Source: Pseudomonas marginalis (GTDB taxonomy: Bacteria; Pseudomonadota; Gammaproteobacteria; Pseudomonadales; Pseudomonadaceae). From it: a stretch of 64,000 nt of DNA. The stretch is from positions 1,550,001 to 1,614,000 of the forward strand of contig NZ_VTFG01000001.1 of assembly GCF_008692035.1 (NCBI RefSeq). The letters run 5' to 3'. Positions 9,274-18,365 of the stretch are shown here, piece after piece. The notes below the pieces were generated by a model that made no database searches, had not been told where the DNA came from, and saw only the letters and a program-made list of their open reading frames with translations. Made by a program: the position numbers and the translations under genes. How positions within the stretch are numbered: position 1 is the stretch's first letter; every line of letters starts with the position of its first letter.

Positions 9274-10407
9274 TCAGCCGGCTGCCACACGGGTGCGCCA
9301 GCAGAACAACGCACTCACCGCAATCGCCGCACCCGCCACGCCAAACACCAGGGGGGCCGAGGCCACCGGCAACAGCAGGCCTGCCAGCAGTGGCCCGAGG
9401 CCCGCACCGATGTCACGCCATACCGCATTCGACGCCAGGGCCGACACCCGCAGCGAACCGGGGTTGCGCTCGGCGACCAGGGTGGTCACCAGGGGCAGTT
9501 GCAACGCGCGCAGCACCAACACCGCCGCCGCGCCGACAATCACCCAATAGCTGCCGAACGCCGTCAAGGCCAAGGCACTCAGGAACGAAAACAGCAACAA
9601 CATCGAGGTCGCGCCAAAGCGCTGGGCGGCGTGGCCTCCCAGGGGACTCAGGAGCATTTCCGAGACATAACGCAGGGCCATCAAGCCGCCGGCGATCAGC
9701 ACCGCATTACCGCCGAGCAGCTTCTGCGCCTGGATCGACAGGCCGAAAATAAACAGTCCGTCCAGCGCCACGCCTTCGATAAACGACCACAGCGCCACGC
9801 TGTCGGGCCACTTGAAACGGCGCCCCGGGGTGCTGTGCAAATCATGCCCGGCGCTGGGCAGGCCGCGCGCCATCCACAGCCCCACCAGGCAACAGCCGGC
9901 GAGGATCACAAAGATCGGACGCGGCCCGACCCACAGCGTCAGCCAGCCACCGAACGGCAACGCCAGCATCGGCCCCCAGGCGATCAGGGCCCGCGAACGC
10001 CCGGCCCGGCGCGCGGCGCCCTCCGGCTCGGAGGTGGCCAATACCTGGGTCGACAGGTTCAACGCAGCGAAACACAGGCCCCACACCAGCCGCAGCCCCA
10101 ACAACGCGGCAAAGCCCGACAGTACCGAATTACCCAGGGCGCACAGCGTTGCGGCACCGGCGGCGATCATGCAGGTCAGGCGATCGCCGTTGCGCGCGTA
10201 GAAATTCAGCACATGGCGGTAACCGAAAATCCGCACCAGCCGGTTGGCCGCCAGCAACACCCCGGCCTGGGCGAGCGTGATGCCGAAGGCCTGGGACTCC
10301 ATGGGCAGCAGCAGATAGAGCAACACGTCACTGGGCAGGCATAACGCCAGGGTCAACGCAGCACGGCGGGAATGGGTATCGGCAGTGCGGAGGGCCAGGC
10401 TGGACAT
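9274..10407 (-). CDS. MFS transporter (12-TM type)
   Basis: A 377-aa major facilitator superfamily protein with about 12 hydrophobic segments. The loop after helix 2 reads NRLVRIFGYRHVL, a degenerate motif A. The substrate cannot be predicted; its size and compactness fit small-molecule exporters. It lies 57 nt downstream of another MFS gene on the same strand, and they may be co-transcribed. Confidence 0.82.
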   Translation of the reverse strand: MSSLALRTADTHSRRAALTLALCLPSDVLLYLLLPMESQAFGITLAQAGVLLAANRLVRIFGYRHVLNFYARNGDRLTCMIAAGAATLCALGNSVLSGFAALLGLRLVWGLCFAALNLSTQVLATSEPEGAARRAGRSRALIAWGPMLALPFGGWLTLWVGPRPIFVILAGCCLVGLWMARGLPSAGHDLHSTPGRRFKWPDSVALWSFIEGVALDGLFIFGLSIQAQKLLGGNAVLIAGGLMALRYVSEMLLSPLGGHAAQRFGATSMLLLFSFLSALALTAFGSYWVIVGAAAVLVLRALQLPLVTTLVAERNPGSLRVSALASNAVWRDIGAGLGPLLAGLLLPVASAPLVFGVAGAAIAVSALFCWRTRVAAG

Positions 10408-10464
10408 AAATCTGAAACATCCCGAAATATTCAGGTCGCCACGGTAGCCCTCCCGCCGCAGGTT

Positions 10465-11832
10465 TTACAACGGCTTTTTCCCGTAGGGCAGCAAACGCAG
10501 GCCACTGGCCACGGCGCCCACCAGCGCAAACACGCAACCCAGCCACAGCGCATACAGCGGGCCATTGCCCAGGGACAGGTGGAAACACAGCGCCACCAAC
10601 GACGCCCCCAGCGTCTGCCCCAGCAACCGCGAAATCGCCACGATGCCGCTGGCCCCACCGCTGCGCGCCAACGGCGCACTGGTCATCAAGGCCTTGAGGT
10701 TGGGCGACTGGAAGAAGCCGAAACCGGCACCGCACAACGCCATGCGCCAGCCAATATCGAAGGCCGACGCGCCGTGGCCCAAGGTCGCCAACGCGGCCAT
10801 TCCCACGCTCAACATCAACAGCCCGATACCGCACAGCAGGCCCAGGGACACACGGTCAGCCAGGCGCCCGGCGACCAACGCCATCACCGCCACGACCGCC
10901 GGCCACGGTGTCATGAGGAATCCGGTTTCCACCTGGCTATGCCCCAGCACCGCCTGCAACAGAAAGGGCAGCGACACAAAGGCCAGGCCCTGGGCGCTGA
11001 AGGCGCAGATCGCCGTCAGGGAAGACAAGGCAAACACCGGCCGCTTGAACAGATCCAACGCCAGCATCGGCGCCGGGTGACCGGCCTGCCGACGCAGCAG
11101 CAACGCGCCACACAGCAGCGCCACCGCAATCAAGCCCAGGGTCAACGCCCCCTGCGCACCATGCACCGCCGTGCCCAGCCCCAGCACCAGCAAGGCGAAT
11201 AACCCGGCACACAGCGCCGCCGCGAGGCGGTCGAAGGCATGCCCGGTCATCGGCAGGGTCGGCAATGAACGCAGGCCCAGTCCCAGGGCCAACAGCCCCA
11301 ACGGCACATTGATCAGGTACAGCCAGTGCCAGGTCGCCACCGACAGAATCGCCGACGCCGCCGTGGGCCCCAGGGTAAACGCCAGCCCCACCACCAGCGA
11401 GTTATAGCCCAGGCCACGCCCGAGCATTTTTGACGGGTAGATATGCCGCAGCAACGCCGTATTGACGCTCATGATCGCCGCCGCTCCCAGCCCCTGCACC
11501 ACACGGGCGGCGGTCAGGCTGACCAGCGAGCCGGCCAGCCCGCAAAACAGCGACGAGACGATAAACAGCAGCAACCCGCCGAGATACACGCGGCGGTGCC
11601 CGAGCACATCGCTGAGGGACGCAAACGGCAGCACCGTGGCGATAATCGCCAACTGGTAGGCATTGACCACCCAGATCACCGAGGCGGAATCGGTGCCAAT
11701 CCCTTCGGCCAGGGTCGGCAACGCCGTGTTGACGATGGCCGTGTCCAGGGTCGCCATGCCGATCCCCAGGGAAATCGCGATCACGGCCGGCAGGCGTTTA
11801 TTGAGGGGCAGCCCATCGACGACAGAAGACAT
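10465..11832 (-). CDS. MFS transporter, DHA2-like (14-TM) efflux family
   Basis: A 455-aa protein resembling EmrB/QacA-type drug:proton antiporters. MATLDTAIVNTALPTLA is the DHA2 motif D1 in helix 1, SDVLGHRRVY is motif A, and GPTAASAILS near residue 160 matches motif C. It probably exports an amphipathic toxic compound. No adaptor or outer-membrane partner gene is adjacent, unlike the EmrAB system at 45.5-49.7 kb. Confidence 0.85.
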   Translation of the reverse strand: MSSVVDGLPLNKRLPAVIAISLGIGMATLDTAIVNTALPTLAEGIGTDSASVIWVVNAYQLAIIATVLPFASLSDVLGHRRVYLGGLLLFIVSSLFCGLAGSLVSLTAARVVQGLGAAAIMSVNTALLRHIYPSKMLGRGLGYNSLVVGLAFTLGPTAASAILSVATWHWLYLINVPLGLLALGLGLRSLPTLPMTGHAFDRLAAALCAGLFALLVLGLGTAVHGAQGALTLGLIAVALLCGALLLRRQAGHPAPMLALDLFKRPVFALSSLTAICAFSAQGLAFVSLPFLLQAVLGHSQVETGFLMTPWPAVVAVMALVAGRLADRVSLGLLCGIGLLMLSVGMAALATLGHGASAFDIGWRMALCGAGFGFFQSPNLKALMTSAPLARSGGASGIVAISRLLGQTLGASLVALCFHLSLGNGPLYALWLGCVFALVGAVASGLRLLPYGKKPL

Positions 11833-11976
11833 GAACCATCCGGACAGGTAACAAAGGCCACTAGCATACGATCAACGGGGATTGATTTCAGTGGCCCATG
11901 GCGCCGCTGTCAAAATTTTCATGTTGTTGAACATGGGATTCGCGCCTTATCCCGAATCACGCCTGCCTGTCATCCC

Positions 11977-12432
11977 CTAATAAACAATCAGGCTCGCAGC
12001 AATAGCGGGTTTAAGAAGCCAGGATCCAGGCGTTGGCGCAAAGCATTGTGGAGACGAAGCCGATAACTTATTGGCGGCCATGTCCGGATTCCACCGGCCA
12101 ATAATGCCGTCCCGACCTGCAACATCCACCGTATCCAGTTGGTTCATCACCTGGTCACGCTTGAGCACTTCCCTGGCCAACATTGTCAGGTTGTCTTGCT
12201 GTGAATCGCCCGTCAGGGGGCGCCCCGCGACCTGACAAATTTCCCCCTGTGTCGCATAGGGCGAGCCTGCTGGCCTGAATGCATCGAAATTTTTGTCAAA
12301 CTCCTGCGCCAGCGCGGCGTCGGACCGCCCCGCATAAGGGTTGGCAGGGTGCCAATGGGCAACAACAGGGGCATGGGTGGCGAAAGATGCACTATGGACA
12401 AGAGACACGTGGTGCTGATGAATGATAGCCAT
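11977..12432 (-). CDS. Small protein with HrpF/HrpK-like type III translocator motif
   Basis: A 151-aa protein starting at ATG 12432 (MAIIHQHHVSLVHS), preceded by AAGGAAAC. An in-frame extension to 12612 would overlap the peroxidase gene and is rejected. Residues about 38-112 read like the repeat seen in type III secretion translocators and effectors of plant-associated bacteria (HrpF, HrpK): xxNFDAF..., then LAREVLKRDQVMNQLDTVD, then GRDGIIGRW, an EF-hand-like DGxI loop. There is no Sec signal peptide. No type III secretion gene lies in the window. Assignment rests on remembered pattern similarity only. Confidence 0.5.
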   Translation of the reverse strand: MAIIHQHHVSLVHSASFATHAPVVAHWHPANPYAGRSDAALAQEFDKNFDAFRPAGSPYATQGEICQVAGRPLTGDSQQDNLTMLAREVLKRDQVMNQLDTVDVAGRDGIIGRWNPDMAANKLSASSPQCFAPTPGSWLLKPAIAASLIVY

Positions 12433-12583
12433 GAGTGAGTTTCCTTGATTACTCGACAAATCCGCGCTACATACCGTCGAAAAACGGATATGCAAAGCAG
12501 ACTGTTGTCTCTGTGGCGACCCACGCCAGGGTGGTTCCGCAGTCGTACGCAGAAACCGCTTCGCCACCCAAGTCCGGACAGCG

Positions 12584-13459
12584 TTACATACGCGGTCCTT
12601 GAAGGATTGCACTCAGGTCCAGGCGTCCGTCCTTGACCGGCGGGCACCAGTAGTAACCACCGGTCAACGGCGTGCTGATGCGATACAGGCCATCGACAAT
12701 CCCGTCCTCCAACCCGCTCATGCGGCGCAGTTGGGCTTCGAACGCATCGAAGGAATGGCCGAATGCGAGGAACATCAACCCGGCCTGGCCATTGTCGGCC
12801 CAGGGCATGGAGCGGCGCACCACGAAGGCTTCCGGGGTGAAGCTTTCCTGGGCGGTACGTTTGGTGTGGGCGGATTCGGGAGCGTCTTCCAGCTCTTCGT
12901 TGTCGCCATGGCGGCGGCCGATGATGTGGTCGCGCTCCTGGGCGGGCAACGCGGCGAAGCCATCGAGGTCGTGCTGCCATTGCTGGATCGCGGCGAAGCT
13001 GGCACCGCTGTCGGTCAGGGCGGCTTCAACGGCAGCGTCATCGTGGGGGTTTTCGGTGCCGTCTTCGTAGTCGGTGAGGTCGAAGCCGGTCTTGTAGCGG
13101 AAGCCTTCGGTCGACTGTACCAGGTGAAACGCCGGGGCCAGGGCCTTCTCGAAAGCGCGACTGCGCAGCAGCAACTCGCCGCGATCGACGCCATGCAGCC
13201 ACACCCACAGTGCCTGCTGGGTGGACGGGTTGTGCGCGCCCGGTGCGCTCACGGCAGGAAAGCTGCGCAAACCATCAATCGTTGCACCCAGCGCGTTGAC
13301 CAGCGGCTCGCCAAATCCGACCACTGCCGCCGAATCGGCCAACTGCACCAGCGCGTCCAGCGCAGCGGGCACGGCTGCCAGGGTGTCAACGGCAAAAAAC
13401 AGATGGCGTGCCTGCAAAGGCACCGGTGCGGCAAGAATGCCCGGCTGGTACTGACTCAT
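12584..13459 (-). CDS. Dyp-type heme peroxidase
   Basis: A 291-aa dye-decolorizing peroxidase. The family motif GxxDG appears as YEDGTENP near residue 145, with the catalytic Asp. Downstream GRRHGDNEELED and SFTPEAFVVRRSMPW hold the expected heme-pocket region. I chose ATG 13459 (MSQYQPGILAAP) because AAGGAGTTCAC precedes it; an upstream extension lacks conservation. No Tat signal is seen, so it is a cytoplasmic YfeX-like type. No encapsulin gene is adjacent. Confidence 0.92.
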   Translation of the reverse strand: MSQYQPGILAAPVPLQARHLFFAVDTLAAVPAALDALVQLADSAAVVGFGEPLVNALGATIDGLRSFPAVSAPGAHNPSTQQALWVWLHGVDRGELLLRSRAFEKALAPAFHLVQSTEGFRYKTGFDLTDYEDGTENPHDDAAVEAALTDSGASFAAIQQWQHDLDGFAALPAQERDHIIGRRHGDNEELEDAPESAHTKRTAQESFTPEAFVVRRSMPWADNGQAGLMFLAFGHSFDAFEAQLRRMSGLEDGIVDGLYRISTPLTGGYYWCPPVKDGRLDLSAILQGPRM

Positions 13460-13610
13460 GTGAACTCCTTCAAGAAAGGCGCGCAGTCTACTATCTCGAA
13501 GAGCAGGCGACACGCCCCGGTGTGTAGTGCAACGCGCACAAGCCTTGCCATAGAGCCCTGTGTTGGGTGACTCTCTAGTCATGTTTTGCAACTATTTCAG
13601 GGGTAGTGCC

Positions 13611-15227
13611 ATGACCACCAGCAACCTGCTCGCCCAGCTGTTTCCCACCAGCGTCGCCGATATTCCCGAGCAATACCGCCTGGCGGCGCCCATCGAACAG
13701 CGTGACTACCTGGTGGATGGCCAGTTGCAGGTGTGGAACGGCCCCTTGGCCCAGGTGCAGAGCCCGGTGCAATTGGGCGACCGCCGCGTGGTGATCGGCA
13801 GCACGCCGTTGCTGGATGCCGACACCGCCCTCACCGCCCTCGATGCCGCCGTGCGCGCTTATGATCGTGGCCAGGGTGAATGGCCGACGATGCGCGTGGT
13901 GGAGCGTATCCAGCACGTCGAGGCGTTTTTGCGACGTATGCGCGAACAGCGCGACGCAGTGGTCACCCTGCTGATGTGGGAGATCGGCAAGAACCTCAAG
14001 GACTCGCAGAAAGAGTTCGACCGCACCTGCGACTACATCACCGACACCATCAATGCCCTCAAGGAACTCGACCGCCGCAGCAGCCGCTTCGAGTTGGAAC
14101 AGGACACCCTCGGGCAAATCCGCCGCGTGCCCCTGGGCGTGGCGCTGTGCATGGGCCCCTACAACTACCCGCTCAACGAGACGTTTACCACGCTGATCCC
14201 GGCGCTGATCATGGGTAATACCGTGGTGTTCAAGCCGGCCAAACTCGGTGTGCTGCTGATCCGTCCGTTGCTGGAAGCCTTCCGCGACAGCTTCCCGGCC
14301 GGAGTGATCAACGTGATCTACGGCAGCGGCCGCGAAACCGTCAGTGCGTTGATGGCCAGCGGCAAGATCGACATCTTTGCCTTTATCGGCACCAACAAGG
14401 CCGCCAGTGACTTGAAAAAACTGCACCCCAAGCCGCACCGCCTGCGTGCGGCCCTGGGCCTGGATGCGAAAAACCCCGGCATCGTGCTGCCCGAGGTGGA
14501 CCTGGACAACGCCGTCAGCGAGGCCGTCACCGGTTCGCTGTCCTTCAACGGCCAGCGCTGCACCGCGCTGAAAATCCTGTTTGTGCATGAAGACGTGGTC
14601 GACAGCTTCATCGAGAAATTCAACCGCAAGCTGGAGACCCTCAAGCCCGGCATGCCCTGGGAAGACGGGGTTTCACTGACACCGCTGCCGGAAGTCGGCA
14701 AGGTGGATTACCTCAACGAGCTGGTGGCCGATGCCCAACAACACGGCGCCCACGTGGTGAATGCCAATGGCGGTACCCATCGTGGTTCGTTCTTCTATCC
14801 GGCGGTGCTGTACCCGGTGAATCCGCAGATGCGCGTGTACCACGAGGAACAATTCGGCCCGGTGGTGCCCATCGTGCCCTACCGCGATCTGGAGACGGTG
14901 ATCGAGTACGTACTCGACTCGGACTTCGGCCAGCAATTGAGTATTTTCGGCACCAACGCCGTGGAAGTCGGACGCCTGGTGGACACCTTCGCCAACCAGG
15001 TCGGCCGCATCAATATCAACGCCCAGTGCCAGCGCGGCCCGGACACTTTCCCGTTCAACGGGCGCAAGAACTCGGCCGAAGGCACGCTGTCGGTACATGA
15101 CGCGCTGCGCGTGTTTTCGATCCGCACCCTGGTGGCGACCAAGTTCCAGGAAAGCAACAAGGCGCTGGTCAGCGATATCCTGCGCAACCGTGACTCAAGC
15201 TTCCTGACCACCGACTATATCTTCTAA
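13611..15227 (+). CDS. gapN: NADP-dependent glyceraldehyde-3-phosphate dehydrogenase-like aldehyde dehydrogenase
   Basis: A 538-aa ALDH-superfamily enzyme of the GapN-like type found in Pseudomonas. It is expected to oxidise glyceraldehyde-3-phosphate to 3-phosphoglycerate with NADP+, bypassing the ATP-yielding step. The catalytic cysteine is Cys317 in SFNGQRCTALK. The Rossmann-side motif GPYNYPLNE and the FIGTNKAA stretch are present. The ELGGK segment that normally carries the general-base glutamate reads LGLDAKNPG here. ATG 13611 (MTTSNLLAQLFP) is chosen over an upstream extension. It is divergent from the peroxidase and followed by a REP palindrome. Confidence 0.82.
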   Translation: MTTSNLLAQLFPTSVADIPEQYRLAAPIEQRDYLVDGQLQVWNGPLAQVQSPVQLGDRRVVIGSTPLLDADTALTALDAAVRAYDRGQGEWPTMRVVERIQHVEAFLRRMREQRDAVVTLLMWEIGKNLKDSQKEFDRTCDYITDTINALKELDRRSSRFELEQDTLGQIRRVPLGVALCMGPYNYPLNETFTTLIPALIMGNTVVFKPAKLGVLLIRPLLEAFRDSFPAGVINVIYGSGRETVSALMASGKIDIFAFIGTNKAASDLKKLHPKPHRLRAALGLDAKNPGIVLPEVDLDNAVSEAVTGSLSFNGQRCTALKILFVHEDVVDSFIEKFNRKLETLKPGMPWEDGVSLTPLPEVGKVDYLNELVADAQQHGAHVVNANGGTHRGSFFYPAVLYPVNPQMRVYHEEQFGPVVPIVPYRDLETVIEYVLDSDFGQQLSIFGTNAVEVGRLVDTFANQVGRININAQCQRGPDTFPFNGRKNSAEGTLSVHDALRVFSIRTLVATKFQESNKALVSDILRNRDSSFLTTDYIF

Positions 15228-15243
15228 GCACAATGCCGATCTC

Positions 15244-15274
15244 AATGTGGGAGGGGACCGCCCCCTCCCACATT
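15244..15274. repeat. REP palindrome
   Basis: A 13-bp perfect inverted repeat, AATGTGGGAGGGG (15244-15256) and its complement (15262-15274). It is a single short REP unit of the P. fluorescens GTGGGAGGGG type, located after gapN. Confidence 0.85.
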
Positions 15275-15317
15275 TGGATTGTGTACATATCCAAAACCGA
15301 GGCCACTTTAATTACCG

Positions 15318-16379
15318 ATGAACCTGCCACTCTTCGCCCGGCGCCTGCTGCGCCCCTTGCTCGACCCCTACCGCCGCTATCGCCACGCCAAGCTGATCCA
15401 CGCCGTGCGCGTGTCCATCGGCTTGCTGGCGACGATCCTGCTGACCACCGGCATCAACCTGCCCCATGGTGAATGGGCATCGGTGACCATGCTGGTGGTG
15501 ATCGGCGGTTTGCAACACCACGGCAATATCGGCAAGAAAGCCGTTGAGCGTGCCTATGGCACGCTGATCGGTGCCAGCGTCGGTCTGCTGCTGGTGGTGC
15601 AGGAGGCGTATGTCGGCCAGCCGCTGCTCACCTACCTGCTGATGTCGGTGGTGTGCGGGTTTTTTTCCTATCACGCCATCGGCAAGGGCGGGTACACGGC
15701 GCTGTTGTCCGCGATCACGGTGTTTATCGTCGCGGGGCACGGTGACAACCCGTTGTCGGACGGGCTGTGGCGCACCGTGGATATCCTGATCGGCATTGCC
15801 TTGGCGTTGGCGTTTTCCTTCGCCCTGCCGCTGTATGCCGTGTATTCCTGGCGCTACAACCTGGCCAGCGCCTTGCGTGATTGCGCCCAGATCTACAGCC
15901 GGATCATCAATGGCCAGTCGGTCACCGACGATGAACACCTGAAGCTGCTCAACCGCCTGAATGCGGCAATGCTGCAATTGCGCTCGCTGATGCCGTCGGT
16001 GTCCAAGGAAGTGCGCATCTCCATGACCGAGCTGGACGCGATCCAACGCCACCTGCGCATGTGCATCAGCACCCTGGAGATTCTCGGCAACACCCGCCCG
16101 GACCCGCGGGACGAACAGGCGATGGCGCGCATGCAAGTGATGTTGAAAGCCGAGCATCGACAGATTCGCGTGCAGTTGGTGGGGATGGCGCGGGCATTGA
16201 AGTCCGGGGTTACGGAGCGGCTGGAGCGCCCCAGCCCTGTCAGCGGCGGCGAGCCCAGCCTGGACGCGCCGGTTTACAGCGCGCTGGATGGGTATCGATT
16301 GTTGACCGTGCAACTGGCGGCGAATGTGGACGCGATGCGCCAACGCCTGGCTAAAAGCGCCGGTCGCTGGAAGATCTAG
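15318..16379 (+). CDS. FUSC-family inner-membrane protein
   Basis: A 353-aa protein with about six transmembrane segments in the first 180 residues, followed by a soluble helical C-terminal half. This is the layout of the FUSC (fusaric acid resistance/aromatic acid exporter, YccS-like) family, here with one membrane module only. The motif GEWASVTMLVVIGG and the conserved AxERxxGTLIGA loop (AVERAYGTLIGAS) are clear. It is probably an exporter or membrane-stress protein; the substrate is unknown. No adaptor gene is adjacent. Confidence 0.85.
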   Translation: MNLPLFARRLLRPLLDPYRRYRHAKLIHAVRVSIGLLATILLTTGINLPHGEWASVTMLVVIGGLQHHGNIGKKAVERAYGTLIGASVGLLLVVQEAYVGQPLLTYLLMSVVCGFFSYHAIGKGGYTALLSAITVFIVAGHGDNPLSDGLWRTVDILIGIALALAFSFALPLYAVYSWRYNLASALRDCAQIYSRIINGQSVTDDEHLKLLNRLNAAMLQLRSLMPSVSKEVRISMTELDAIQRHLRMCISTLEILGNTRPDPRDEQAMARMQVMLKAEHRQIRVQLVGMARALKSGVTERLERPSPVSGGEPSLDAPVYSALDGYRLLTVQLAANVDAMRQRLAKSAGRWKI

Positions 16380-16454
16380 AAAGGGAGTCGGTTGACCTGT
16401 TTACCCAGCTCAACAGTTTCACACTTTCTCTTACATTTTTTTCACGTTTTATTC

Positions 16455-16533
16455 ACATCCCGGGACGTAGGGTGAAGCCTCATCCGTTACAAACGTTGCA
16501 CATCAAGCCCGCCGCCCCAGCGGGCTTTTTTTT
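16455..16533 (+). ncRNA. Possible short RNA or 3' UTR ending at a strong terminator
   Basis: The 166-nt gap after the FUSC gene holds a strong terminator (16505-16533) but no ORF. A T-rich, promoter-like stretch precedes it (TTCACGTTTTATTCAC around 16440-16455). A transcript of about 70-80 nt ending there is possible, or this is just the 3' UTR of the FUSC gene. The evidence is weak. Confidence 0.25.
16505..16533 (+). terminator. Rho-independent terminator
   Basis: An 8-bp stem (AAGCCCGC at 16505-16512, GCGGGCTT at 16520-16527) followed by a run of T to 16533. It ends plus-strand transcription from the FUSC gene or a short RNA, 13 nt before the end of the convergent tetR gene. Confidence 0.9.
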
Positions 16534-16545
16534 GCCTGGGATTTC

Positions 16546-17298
16546 TCAGCGCGAGGCCTTGGCGGCCGGCGCTGTCGCCTGTTCACGAATGGCACGCTGG
16601 GTGTCCAGCACCTTGGCCAACGCGTTTTCGGCTTCGGGGCTTTGCTGCGGCACACGAATCGCCGCCGAGACCAGGGTGATCAGCTTGGCCATCACCTCGG
16701 CATCCGTCGCCGGGCGGCCCAGGCTCATGGAGTTCATCAGCAGGCGCAATTCGGTACCGGCCATGACCCCGGAAATCGCCTTGAGGGCAAATTGCAGGCG
16801 CACCCCCAGCTCGTTGCGCGGCAAGTCCGGCAAGGCCAGGGCGAAGGCTTCGAAGAAGCGTTGGAACACCGGTTGGTAATGCACCTTGAGGTATTCCTGG
16901 ATAAACGGCGAGGTGTCGCTGTACACCCGCCCGAGGAAACGGATGAACGAACGGCCTTCTCCGCTCGCCGGGTCGCTGCGTTCCAGGCCCATGGCCGGGG
17001 CGAAGAGCACGCCGAGCAAGGTGTCGCAGTCGAGGGGGCCGTCGGATTCGGCCTCACAGCGCGCCAGCAATTCCAGGCGCTGCTCGTTGAGCGGCTCCAG
17101 GCGTTGCATCAGCAGGGTCTTCATCAGGGAGTCCTTGTCCCCGAAGTGGTAGTTCACCGCAGCCAGGTTCACCTGGGCGCGCTCGGTAATCTGCCGCAGC
17201 AGCACGGCGTCATAGCCGTATTTGATGAAGAGAGCCTCTGTCGCATCCAGCAATCGAGTCTTGGTAACGTTTGGAGCGCTGAGTTTCTTCGCGACCAT
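16546..17298 (-). CDS. TetR/AcrR-family regulator, PsrA-like
   Basis: A 250-aa repressor. The N-terminal TetR DNA-binding helix-turn-helix spans about residues 10-60 (TRLLDATEALFIKYGYDAV, then ITERAQVNLAAVNYHFGDK). The C-terminal part resembles the ligand-binding domain of PsrA, a fatty-acid-sensing TetR protein. ATG 17298 (MVAKKLSAPNV) is chosen because an upstream extension runs into the AT-rich promoter region. It is divergent from the ABC export operon at 17661 and probably controls it and itself through AAACAATATT sites in the shared intergenic region. Confidence 0.85.
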   Translation of the reverse strand: MVAKKLSAPNVTKTRLLDATEALFIKYGYDAVLLRQITERAQVNLAAVNYHFGDKDSLMKTLLMQRLEPLNEQRLELLARCEAESDGPLDCDTLLGVLFAPAMGLERSDPASGEGRSFIRFLGRVYSDTSPFIQEYLKVHYQPVFQRFFEAFALALPDLPRNELGVRLQFALKAISGVMAGTELRLLMNSMSLGRPATDAEVMAKLITLVSAAIRVPQQSPEAENALAKVLDTQRAIREQATAPAAKASR

Positions 17299-17660
17299 AA
17301 GGGTTCCACGGCGGAAATATTGTTTTAAAAAATAATTTGATTTTTTATACCGGTGTGGCCGGTCGAAAGCAAGTAGTGACACACCGCCATACTATCCAAA
17401 GCCTTTGCCCATGGGGATTCTCAGGCAAGCCACGGACCTTTCGGTAGACCCCCGTACCGGCGAGGGAAATCTTTTCAAAGCGTAAAACCGCTCTACATCC
17501 ACGGCTGGCGAAGCATCGGGAACACGGTTAGTATTCAAACAATATTTTAAAAACAAGAAATAAAACCAGTCCGTGACGCGAACCAGATAGCTCCCGAACT
17601 TGTTACAAAGATTTACAAAGGGCGCATGACGGCAGCGTCGAGACTGCAGGCGTAGTCACG
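17299..17660. promoter_or_regulatory. Divergent promoter region with two candidate TetR sites
   Basis: 362 nt without a gene, between tetR and the ABC export operon. It is AT-rich at both ends. A 10-mer occurs twice in opposite orientation: AATATTGTTT at 17316-17325 (18 nt from the tetR start) and AAACAATATT at 17537-17546. Each is a half of the palindrome AAACAATATTGTTT, a plausible repressor site. Nothing else is recognised in the middle part. Confidence 0.45.

Positions 17661-18361
<701 letters not shown>

Positions 18362-18365
<4 letters not shown>

Noticed and set aside
12433..12612. A 60-codon N-terminal extension of the type III-like small protein
   Set aside because: It overlaps the peroxidase gene, has no conserved pattern, and a good ribosome-binding site lies right before ATG 12432.
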